A model generated the notes under the pieces. It saw only the letters and a program-made list of their open reading frames with translations, did no database searches and had not been told where the DNA came from. A stretch of 64,000 bases of DNA. It comes from Yponomeuta sedellus. Lineage: Eukaryota > Arthropoda > Insecta > Lepidoptera > Yponomeutidae. Position numbers and translations under genes: made by a program. Positions within the stretch are counted from its first letter, which is position 1; every line of letters starts with the position of its first letter. Of this stretch, positions 1 through 10,200 are shown piece after piece. The stretch lies in contig OW203747.1 of NCBI GenBank assembly GCA_934045075.1, positions 5,848,357 to 5,912,356 on the forward strand, written 5' to 3'.

Positions 1-306
1 GGACGCTCAAGACCTCTACTGCATGGATTCTAATAACTTCTAATAAGTGTTTATGTGCAAAAACAATTTTATTACATTAATATTGGGGTGGTTTCATTGA
101 ATAAATTTCACGCAACACTACCTGCTATGATAACCAGGCAAGGACATCACAAACATGAAAGTACAGCGTAACTGTGGTCACTTGTACAAATATATCGGCC
201 CACAGCACGGTGGTACCGTAGTAGGTCATAGGACTCGGATGGCAATGACTGAGCTAAGCCATGATATCTGGCTCAGTTACCCACTAATTGTCATACTACC
301 TGAGGG

Positions 307-313
307 TATAAAA
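307..313 (+). promoter_or_regulatory. Candidate TATA box of the transposase gene
   Basis: TATAAAA lies about 160 bp upstream of the first ATG of the spliced transposase at 469. It is the only strong TATA motif in the 5' region of that gene. The position is compatible with a 5' UTR starting near 335-340. This is inferred from the motif alone. Confidence 0.3.
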
Positions 314-468
314 GGTTTCGCAATCTATTGTTCCCAACATTCCTTTTTCGGCATCCGAAGTGAACACAAGTAATTAGTCATCAACCTGTTATCACCAAGT
401 GCTTTAATTAGCCCAAGACGCGACGCGTGTGTTTAAGTTCCAACTTGTCTGTGACCTGCTATTTTACA

Positions 469-2779
469 ATGGAATTTGAAGTCACAGGTATGTATTATTA
501 ATTTACTTTACTATTTTGCCTTTTCCTTCTACATTTTTTTTTTAAATAGAGTGCTACGCCAACGTGGCATTTTTTATGTATTTATGTCTGTATATTTTTT
601 ACGTTGAAGCTTTTACTTATGTTTGTACCTACTTGTACCATTCAATTTGGTATAGAAATATGGGTTACAATGTCTACTACTAGGCCTCTCCAAATTTAGC
701 TGCGTCATGCTGCGTCTGTAAGGTGCAGCCAGGTGCTACGCCGCGCGCCTGAACGCGTAGCAGGCGCGTAGCACTTGCTACGAAACATGTATCTATTTTG
801 ATCCGCTTTTAACGTATTTTTATTTTGTTTTAGGTACTAGTATTAAGTGTTCTTTCAAAAGAATGCTTGTACTAGATACTTGGCTGTCTATTAAAGACAG
901 CAAATCTGAACTGGAGCGTTGGCATCGAGTTTTTCGAGACCTAATACAATTGCTGCCTGATGTTGAGAATTACATTGCTGATGACTTGGAAAAAAGAGTT
1001 ACTAAAGTTTGTACAAGATTGGTAGCAATTTGGAAGCAAGTCACGCGCAACCATTCTCGCATGGTCTCTAAGTACGGAGACTGGCTGAACGAAATTGAAG
1101 TTTGCGTTCTGCCAACTTGTGCAACAGTAGGGAGCCACAACACCCAACGGCCAGCAGCAGAAGCTTCGACAAGCACCCAACAGCACCAGCACAGGAAGGA
1201 CTTTGAGGAATGTAGCAAGAGATCAAAACGCCGCAGGCTTGCAGAGTTAAGTAAAGTAGACAGTTCTGCGATAAATTCTTTGTTGGACGATTCTAGTCTA
1301 TCTAACGCCGCTGCATCTTTAAATTTCAGCACTGACGAAGTCTTGTCTCTTATAAATGAGACAAAACTGACTAAACATCAGTATCTTTTGGTGAAAGACT
1401 TCGTTAATGCAAAATCACCTAATGCATTACCATCTTATCAAAAAGTGTTAGAAGCTAAGAAGCGGTGCTATCCATCGCAAGAGTTTATCACGGAATCATC
1501 TGCTGAAGTAGAATTACAATCATTGTTAGATCATACTGCTTGCCGGATACTAGAATCCCAAAAACCCGTTTTGAATAATATTGACCCTAATAAAGAATTT
1601 GTTTTGATTGGAAAATGGGGTTTCGATGGGAGTACGGGGCACAGCGAATATAAACAGATTTTTGGAGATTCTGGTATCGATGATGATGGCAGTATGTTTG
1701 TTACTTCATATTGTCCTCTTCAATTGGTTTGTAAGTCCAATACCTCCGACCCAGATCAAATAGTTTGGAAAAATCCGCGCCCTTCTTCCACCAGGTATTG
1801 TAGGCCTATTCGATTCCAATTTGCCAAAGAATCCAAAGACCTTTCTGTGCAAGAAGAAGCTTATTTCAAGACTAAAATTGATAGTTTACAACCGACTTCT
1901 TTCACTCACGGTGAATATGAAATAAAAGTGCAGCATTCTTTACAATTAACCATGGTTGATGGTAAAGTGTGCAGTGCTCTGAGCGATACATCTTGTAGTA
2001 GATGTTATATTTGTGGTTCAACTCTAAAAGAGATGAATGACATTGATAAATCGCTGAGCAAAACTGCAGATAGTGGTACCTATCAATTTGGACTATCTCC
2101 TCTTCACTCGTATATCCGATTCTTCGAATATTTAATTCACGTTTCTTATAGATTAGACATAAAGAAATGGCAGGTACGTTCTTCAGACGAAAAAGCTCTT
2201 CTTGCACAAAAAAAACAACATGTGCAGCAACAGTTTAGGCAGAAACTTGGTCTAATAGTCGACAAACCGCGAAGTGGAGGAAGTGGCACATCTAACGACG
2301 GAAACACTGCCAGAAAGTTTTTTTCTAACTCAGCGGTTTCAGCGGAAATTACTGGATTAGATAAAATCCTTATTGACAGATGTCATAATCTGCTGCAGTG
2401 TCTTTCGTCGGGATACAAAATTAATAACGCCACTTTTAAAGAGTATTCTCTAGAAACAGCACGTAAACTTGTTGCTACCTATCCATGGTACAACTTGCCA
2501 TCGTCTGTACATAAGGTCCTCATTCATGGGTCGGAAGTAATTGAACACGCATTATTGTCAATAGGTGAGCTTTCGGAAGAGGCCGCCGAATCTTGCAATA
2601 AATTAATCAAACTCTTCAGGCGTGACAACACGAGGAAAATGTCTCGGGTTGTCACAAACACCGACTTGATACATAGACTTCTCCTTAATTCGGATCCTTA
2701 TATTTCTAGTTTAAGAAGGTTACCACAGAAGAAGAAGTCTATTCTATCAAAAGAAGTATTAAATTTGTTGTCGGTTTAG
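469..2779 (+). CDS. Transib/RAG1-like transposase, two exons, apparently intact
   Basis: Exon 1 is 469-487 (six codons plus one base) followed by GTATGT. Exon 2 is 834-2779 after TTTTGTTTTAG. Joining them keeps the frame and adds 16 residues before the first internal Met (863), giving about 654 aa. DDE transposases of the Transib family, relatives of vertebrate RAG1, carry three acidic residues. Likely candidates in the spliced numbering are D271 in KWGFDGSTGHSEYKQ, D382 in MVDGKV, and E588/589 in IGELSEEAAESCNK. Other family-like blocks are a CYICG zinc-binding pair (about 397-400), FGLSPLHSYIRFFEYL (about 425-440), and a C-terminal block LFRRDNTRK...SDPYISSLR that resembles the RAG1 stretch after its catalytic Glu. 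There is no RING region. No frameshift or stop was seen. Terminal inverted repeats were not found, so it could be an active element, an orphan, or a domesticated gene. The family call rests on recognised motifs. Confidence 0.72.
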
Positions 2780-2949
2780 GAAAAAATGTAAAAAATAAGA
2801 TAGGTATTTATGTTATTTTTTACATAACTCCTATTATGTAAATATAATATTTTTTGTCCAATTGTGTGTTTGTACTTAGATGTTAGTTAAGTATTTACTT
2901 TATTTGTAATATAAAATGTAAATAGTAAGGTTTAACCTTTGGAACGCCG
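2780..2949 (+). other. AT-rich 3' flank of the transposase ORF
   Basis: About 170 bp of AT-rich sequence follows the stop codon and runs up to the first GC-rich palindrome. No canonical AATAAA was noticed close to the stop. No gene is visible. Confidence 0.3.
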
Positions 2950-3785
2950 AAGCGCGGATCCGCGCGGCAGTACTAGAATGCCTAAGCGCGTATCCGCGCG
3001 CATCCGATATCGTGTAGGTTTTGCGCTATTTTAATCAATAATACAAGGGAATAGAGTTTAAAATAGTGTTTTTCTTAATCCTAATGAACGAATGAACCAT
3101 AAACAATAGTCACCCACAGAGTACAATGTCAAAAAACCGGTCAATTCAAGTGGTTGAAATTCAAACTTGCCGAGTGCGCGCAAACAACTACGAGGTCGAC
3201 AAAAAAGTGAAATTCTAAGGAAAATAAGCTTATTTACGAAATAAGGGGTAAGTAATCATTATTTATAGATCTTCTGCTATCCACATAAATAAAATTTTGA
3301 TTGAATCTATGCATTATTATCGTATTATCTTGAAACCAAAATAACATTCTATAGTACTTGGAATGTTTGTTCCATGTTTGTACACATCTCTCAGTATGTC
3401 TGTATTGACTTACTTGTATCATTTTGATGGGAATTTTGTCCCTTCTATATATTTCAATTCAATAATTACGTTGGATAAATAGTGTAGCAGATAAATGCCT
3501 TTTTTGTCCATCATGTCTAAAATACACGCACACATGCACACATACGATGTTGTATGTTCACTCGCCGCGTAAGCGCGGATCCGCGCGACTATACAGGTGG
3601 CTCTTTCCTATTTCGAAACACATCATGCCATGTAAACTTATATAATACTAAATTATATAATAATAATTAATATAATACATAACTAATAACTCCATTTTTT
3701 TTCCTTTCCTTACTTTTAATAAGTTTGTAAATTCTTCAAGCTTTATATGTATATTTATTTATACTAATTATCTCATTGAAATGCT

Positions 3786-3906
3786 GTTAGGATATGATCT
3801 TTTGGAGTTGCGTTACACGATGAAGTTCTATTCGTCGCTCACGTGTCACGCGTTTTCCCGTTGTTTGCGTAATATACCGCTTCATTCCAAAAGGTCGTAT
3901 CCTAAC
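3786..3906. mobile_element. Small MITE-like inverted repeat, 121 bp
   Basis: Two 21-bp ends, GTTAGGATATGATCTTTTGGA and its inverse at 3886-3906, match except for two bases. They enclose about 79 bp of unrelated sequence. It sits within the larger palindrome-ended element. No transposase is present. Confidence 0.4.
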
Positions 3907-4020
3907 ATCATTTGAACCTGATAATATTATATTTATTATATATTATATATAAATACTATATAATATAATAAATATCGCGTCGATCTTGCCCCTGATAAAC
4001 ATAGTCTTACAGAAGAAATA

Positions 4021-4447
4021 ATGGCGGACTTACCACTCCAACCATCGCTAGTACTGGGCATGGTCGTCGATCGTACTCCTGAAGTACGGAGCAACGACCA
4101 AGTAATATTAGAGAGGAGTGCGTCAGGGAGTCTTAGAGTACGTATAAATCTATATCTAGTGAACAATTTTATTTTGTGTCTAATGCATAATGATTCATGA
4201 TAAATGTACAAAATTTTTGCAGCAATTTAGGCCCCAAGAAATTTTTGGAGGGGAAGGGGTTGAGGTGGTTGAGGCCCCTAACTTGAGGCCACGCAGCCTT
4301 TTTCACACGGACAGTGTATGTATACTTTTTTACTTTATTGTGTTGCCTATTATTATTATTATTAACCCCAGCAAACTAGGGATACATTTTGTGTGTGAAA
4401 GAATGTTTAAGCCTTGGCAGACCAACATTATTAAAAAAAAATTGTAA
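4021..4447 (+). CDS. Candidate small two-exon ORF inside the inverted-repeat element
   Basis: Exon 1 (4021-4137) starts ATGGCGGACTTACC and encodes 39 codons up to a GTACGT donor. A TTTTTGCAG acceptor at about 4213-4221 opens exon 2 in the same phase. Exon 2 encodes a segment with FRPQEIFGGEGVEVVEAPN and runs to a stop at about 4447. An AATAAA follows near 4475. I do not recognise the protein. The reading may be a remnant of the element's own transposase or a chance ORF; the clean splice phase and nearby poly(A) signal are the only support. Confidence 0.22.
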
Positions 4448-4727
4448 AAATGTAAAATGTAAATATTGTTTATCAATAAAAATATTTTACTCTATCCTAA
4501 CTATTTATTTACACCATCTCAATAATATTAAATAATAACACGTAATTGGTACGAAATGTCCCTTGCTTTTTAGCGTCTATACGACCCCCTGTATAGTCGC
4601 GCGGATCCGCGCTTAGGCAGGTGAGTAAAGATTACTTCGCGCGGATACGCGCTTCGGCAATTGAACGCAGTAGGCCGTTCACTCAAACATGTATAGAACA
4701 GTAGAAATGTGGTGCGAGAATATGCTG

Positions 4728-4891
4728 TGTTTAGAGTTTATTTTCTCAAAAAAGTTGCTCCACAGAGTACTACTGTCTTATACACATCGACAGTCCATCT
4801 AATGAACATTGCGATACCGCTACTTCCATAGACAAAAGAGTAGATCTTCATAAAAAAAAGCTTGAACGAAAATAACCTACTCTAAACACAA
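4728..4891. mobile_element. Possible short MITE
   Basis: TGTGTTTAGAG-TTATTTTC near 4731 is mirrored by GAAAATAA..CTCTAAACACA ending near 4891. A second inner pair, CTAATGAACA and TGTTCATTAG, is also inverted. Small non-autonomous DNA element or chance; weak. Confidence 0.25.
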
Positions 4892-5694
4892 TTGTTAGAT
4901 TCATTTGGCAAAAAAATGTTCATTAGAAGGATTATGCGATTTATTGATAACTATAAATGAAAAAGAACATTATATTTTACTTAAATAAGCACGAACATAT
5001 GACTTACATCAATGTGACGATGTGTTGTGAGCCTCGAAAAGTGAGCAACGAACAAGTGCAAAATGGCGATTCTTCTGGAGAAATGTGGAATTTTGATAAT
5101 AGTTTTTCGGCAGCATATTTCTCTAGAAATACGCTGTTTTTCATGTTAATGAATTCTTAGGTACATGGTGAATAGTTAGTGCTAAGTAAAAGTAAAAATA
5201 AAACAAAGTAGTTGACAGAAAACATCATGCATTGATGGAAGAGGGAAAAAAAACACACATTGTTAACTTTTTGAGGCTGTAAAATAAAAATAAATGACGA
5301 CCTTACAATCTTATTGTGTTTATATTACTTGTTCATTATTGGACTTTCCATAACAATCATAAATTTCATAGGTTCCATACATTTTTCCAAATTTCCAAGA
5401 CATTATCTAACACGCTGTCACTCGCGCTAATTTACACCGTTACGCCCGGCGCACAAGGGTGCAACATTTTCGGTGGCTCTGGCATTCCAAAGGTTAATAG
5501 TTATTAAGTTGCAAACCTTCTTTTAAGTGTAATAAAAATGCATAATTTTGTAAATAAAATAAGCTTTTTAAGATTATTTTGTTTTTTTTTTATTGTGTTA
5601 TGGCTTAAAGTATTACAAAACACCATAATAATAATAATCAGCTATGACAACGACAGTCATTATTATCGCGAAACCCTATGACCGCTACTCTTAG

Positions 5695-5785
5695 GGCGTG
5701 GAACCAGTGTGCACAGTGGGGATCGAACCCACAAGCTCGGTCTTGGTAACCAAGTGCCTTAGCGGCTAGGCCAACATGACAGTCA
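5695..5785 (-). mobile_element. tRNA-derived SINE head, minus strand
   Basis: The complement reads as a tRNA-like body with an A-box region (TGGCCTAGCCGCTAAGG) and a B box (GGGTTCGATCC) at normal spacing. It is embedded in spacer without a clean acceptor stem, so a SINE head or degenerate tRNA is more likely than a functional tRNA gene. Confidence 0.4.
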
Positions 5786-5904
5786 CAAAAGGAATAAATA
5801 AAATAATCCGTAAAACAATCTCAGCTTTTTTATTGCTCATAAAATTGGAAATAATTGAAACATATCCTATAAATCCGCTGTGTTGAAGATGACTTTTTAT
5901 CTGC

Positions 5905-5986
5905 CTCGAGGAGGATCCTCTCCACTGCAGTGAAGTTGACTTGTTATGTTCCACAAGGAGGATCCTCTCCACTACGGTGAATTTCC
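5905..5986. repeat. Two-copy tandem repeat around BamHI-like palindrome
   Basis: AGGAGGATCCTCTCCACT occurs twice, 47 bp apart, each followed by a GTGAA-ending block. Function unknown. Confidence 0.4.
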
Positions 5987-6912
5987 ATTTTCCCACACCT
6001 CGTTTCAAAACAGCGGTTAATGTTCAAATTACACCAAACCGACTATTTTTTTTTTTAGATATTAATAAATTTAGTAAACTTAAATAAACAGACAGACGTC
6101 AAGAGAATTATTTTATCGCAGACATTTGTTACGTTCCGTTCTGTACTCAAAGCGAATAAACGAATAAGAAGCGTGAACGTTTTGCTTCCTTTAAATATAC
6201 GGTTCACAACAAACAAATAACGAAATAAAGAAACTTGGAATATTTCTATTTCCGAATAAATAAAAACTATTTTAGTTTCCTCTGTATATTTCACAGAATT
6301 TACTAAGTTTCTTCGTCACGTTTTTTGTAACATGCGTAAAACGGAATAAAAATCTACACTTGTATTTTTCTTGTCATAGAAAACAAACTTTGATCATAGA
6401 CAATCTGATTGCAGTTCTGAATCTCTACTTAAGCAGTGATTGGCTGATCTCTACTCAAGAACTGTTTAAAAATAAAGGGAGTGCTTGAGCATCGATTTAG
6501 CGCTCAAGTAATGATTGAGTGATCTGAGATCAATCTGTGCTTGAGCATCGTTCTGTAATACCGGCCATAGTATCAGAATGCCGGTGTCCCGAATTAGGAA
6601 TGTGCAAACGATCTTCCGGATATTTTAAAATCTCTCAGTGATAGTAAATAGTAGTAAATGTTACTTATTGTAATTTACCAGTTAGCTGATAGGCCCCTGG
6701 TGGCACGACTTGTAGTGGTAAGCACTACAGTTCTATCACCCGAAGAATGCCAATAACCGTTCGTTCCAAATACAAATGTTCAATTTAAATTGCGTGTTAA
6801 ATGGAGGAGTGATTCAATAACTCAACAATAATAATAAGTGCAAATATGTCGTTCGTAGTTTTAATAAATGTTAAAAGTTTTGAAATGTTCAGTTTATTTA
6901 GCTTTCATTAAC

Positions 6913-7105
6913 GTTATATTCTGCTAAAAGAGTACAAGGTCATGATAATTTTTTTATCGCACTATCAGGTAGCGGCATCCCGGTTTCAACGGTTAAGTCT
7001 ATACTTCAGCATTATATCCTACTAAAGGAGTGCAAGATAAAGATAAAAAAATTATGGCACTATCTGGTAGCGGCGGCAACCCAGTTTAAACGGTTAAGTC
7101 TACTT
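6913..7105. repeat. Diverged tandem duplication, about 105 bp unit
   Basis: Two copies share the order 'ttatat(t/c)ct(g/a)cta(a)a..gagt(a/g)caag', an AT-rich block, 'actat(c)..ggtagcggc', and 'cggttaagtcta'. They lie just upstream of the first visible exon of the RNA-binding protein gene. No coding potential. Confidence 0.4.
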
Positions 7106-7247
7106 AACCACGTAAACCGAGAGGGCACTAGCCGATAGCAGAATAAAACTTTTATCGTGACGTAGTACTCCCTAAGTTAGTCGATTCGAGCGAGTTCGCC
7201 GCCTTCTACTGCGCACGCGACCGTTAATTCATTGAATCTTGCGCCAG

Positions 7248-10200
7248 CAACCGCGGCGGCGGCGACTTCGGCGGGCGCGACAACAGCTTCCGCGGCGGCG
7301 GCGGCGGCGGGCGCGGCGGCCGCGACGGCGGCGGCTTCCGCGGCGACCGCGGCGGCGGCGACCGCTACCGCAACGAGCGCCCGCGGCAGGGCCCGCCAGA
7401 CAAGCGCGGGCCCGGCGGACCCGGCGGCCCGGGCGGGCCCGGCGGACCGCCCATGGGCGGGCCCGGGATGGGCGGCCCACCCGGACAGGGTGACTGCTTA
7501 TATTATTTATGCCACACTTGGCAATAAAGTGGCTTTCTGGCCAAGTGTAGACATAAAAAGATGTGCACAACACGGGAGGTAATAAAGAAAGCTCTCGATC
7601 GCATATTTACGTCCCTCGCTTGCAGCTCGGGCCGCAAACTTCTGCGATCTCGGCCTTTCTTTGTATTACCACCCTAGGTGTGTAATGTAATATTATGCCA
7701 CACTTTGCCAGAAAGCGGCTTTTTCCGCACGCTCGCTTGCAGCTCGGGCCGCAAACTTCTGCGATCTCGGCCTTTCTTTGTATTACCACCCTAGTTGTGT
7801 AATGTACTATTTTAATGCACTAACCCGTGGCCGACCGCGACGGAAATGGCGGGATGACCTCGACAATCATCTCAGAGATTAGCCACAGGTGGCGCTGGAG
7901 AGAACGGAATGGAGAAAAAGGGGTAGGCCTTTGCCCAGCAGTGGGACACAAAACAGGCTAACTAAAAAAATCCGTGCTAACGAAAATTTCGAAAACCTAT
8001 TTAGAGGCTAAAAATTCCACACATGCCGTGCCACGCAAAGTAGGTCCGAGTACAAGTGATGCAAATTACCTCCAGCCAGATGTCGCTGCCTGTACGTAAT
8101 ACAGAGAATATTGTAAAGAGGTTCGAAATTTCACTGATGCCGTTGAGTCGCCCATTTGCTCAGTTGGAAAGAGCGCTGGCACAGATAGCCAGAGGTCGCG
8201 GGTTCGAATCCCGGCATGGGTGGAATTTTTAGCCTCTAAATAGGTTTTTGAAAGATGACTGCTTTTATGGTTACTTTATCACGGGGGCGCGTGGATGCGA
8301 ATGGCGAGAGACCGCGAAGGATGGCGTGATGGAGGAAAAGGCCTGTGTCCAGCAGCGACTTGACGCCGGTCTTTCTCCAGCGGGCCTGGGTTGGCTGGCC
8401 CACCCGGACAAGGTGACGACTAGGTTTTTTAAAATTGTCCTCAAGCGCTTGTGGCCTAGTCGAACCAAGTGATTGGGAATCAATCACTTGCGTTAAGCAA
8501 CAACAGGCGCGGTCACCGCTAGTGGCATTTTTTCCGAGCGCTTCCGTGCTTCGCAAGGCACGCTAAGCCGTCGGTGCTGTCATGTAATGGCGGTCGTTAA
8601 GCCATGTCAGAGGCCTTGTGGGCGGCTTAAGGCCGACAGTAAGGCCCGCCACTGTCTTACAATCCTTCGCCAACCCGGACTTTACCCCCGTGGTGGAGTA
8701 TGGCCTAACCTTCCTGCCATGCAGGAAGAGACCCGTGCCCCAGCAGTGGGGACATGCAAGGGTTGATATCGAAAATTGTCCTTAGCGCGGGTTAGTGCAT
8801 TAAAAATTAAAAAGAATATAATCATGTGGGTACAGCAATATCATTCCGATTTAAAAACCTAACTGCAAAGAAGGTACTCAGGGCTGTAAGTGATGCAAAA
8901 TATTTCAGCCCGATGTCGCTGCCTGTACCTAATACAGAGAGTATTGTGAAGAGTTTCGAAATTTCACTGATGCTGGTGAGTCGCCCATTAGCTCAATTAA
9001 AAGAGCGCTGGCATGGATCTGGTCGAAGGGTAAACTGTAATGATCATGAGGGAAATTTAGAAATGTGTGACATATTTTTAAATATTTGAAAATGATAAAA
9101 AAAGAAATAAAAATTGTGTAAATAGGTTTGCACCATTACAAGGTGACAAACATTTTTTTTAGAAAAATACCAGTAAAAGAATATAAATAGTTTTTTTTTA
9201 TTGGACACGTACCATATGGAGCCTTCTTAAAGTACTCTGTCGAAAGACAAATACGTTAAAAACCAGTGTGTTCTGCCTATTCCTACAATTAGAGCTTAAA
9301 CGTGGACACTCATAGAGCAGGAAATGTAAAATATTAAAATATCACAAAGACCTATTCTAGGTCTCGTAGATCGGATACCCAATGGGCTGTTTAACCTCGT
9401 GGAGATCAATAACAACTTCCAATCACTTGTCTTGTTCCTTAAGAATACTCTCTGTACGGTTACTAGGCAAGGGCATCACAAACATCTAAGTAAAGCAATA
9501 AATAACCTTACGTCTCCCAGGCGGCGGACCCGGCGCCGGATCGTGGCAGCGCGGCGGGCAGATGGCCCAGAGCCAGAACAGGGGCCCGCCCGGTCGCGGC
9601 GGGCACGGCGGGCACGGCGGGCCCGGCGGGCACGGCGGCCGCGGCGGGCACGGGCCCGGCCCGGGGCCCCACAACAAGGTAAGCTCTAGTCTGCAGACTC
9701 GGCCAGCTCGGCTCGAACCTCGATTGGAGAGGCTGGATGGACAATTTCGGTCTAATGACAAGGTTAACTCGAGGAAAGGTTTCGCGATAAGTAATAGATA
9801 TGTATATGACTTCGAGAACACTGTTTATTTTAAAACTGTAGAAAACTGATCAGAATAAACAGGAAATAGCTCAGTTGGATAGAGCGCTGGCACGGATAGC
9901 CAGAAGTCGCGGGTCCGAATCCCGGCATGGGTGGAATTTATAGCCTCTAAATAGGTTTTTAAACAGGAAAATAGTTAATTAGCAGGGTGAAAATTGTCAG
10001 TAGTGGTGTTTCGGTAAAAGGTGAAGTAGCAAGTGAAAATCCACAAAAATCGAATGGGTGAATAGGTAACATAGTTTTGTGTTTAATATGATGGAATAGG
10101 ATAAAGGATATATCGAAAATAGTGTAGAGGTTTGCACAGTTCTAGTGTAAAGACAGACAATCTCATGAGTACATATGGAGTCCATATGTACATATGGAGA

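Larger units (their letters stand above)
2950..4663. mobile_element. Element bounded by inverted GC-palindrome terminal repeats
   Basis: The left end (about 2950-3001) holds two spaced units, GCCGAAGCGCGGATCCGCGCG-like then GCCTAAGCGCGTATCCGCGCG-like. The right end (about 4596-4663) holds the same two units in inverted order and orientation. A fifth unit lies at about 3566-3590, and its flank (actatacagg) matches the right end inverted. Each unit is itself a palindrome around GGATCC or GTATCC. This organisation suggests a non-autonomous DNA transposon with subterminal repeats, with a smaller MITE and a small spliced ORF inside it. The superfamily is unknown and no target-site duplication was established. 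Confidence 0.4.

Noticed and set aside
863..2779. Transposase starting at Met 863
   Set aside because: Upstream in-frame codons, a good acceptor at 831-833 and a matching short exon at 469-487 support an earlier start, though 863 cannot be excluded.
7229..7582. Overlapping Ala- or Arg-rich ORFs on both strands at the GC-rich exon
   Set aside because: Alternative frames of the RGG exon; only the frame giving NRGGGDFGGRD joins the next exon in phase.
8150..8222. tRNA gene
   Set aside because: tRNA-like head is part of a repeated SINE with a common tail found in many places; no sound acceptor stem.
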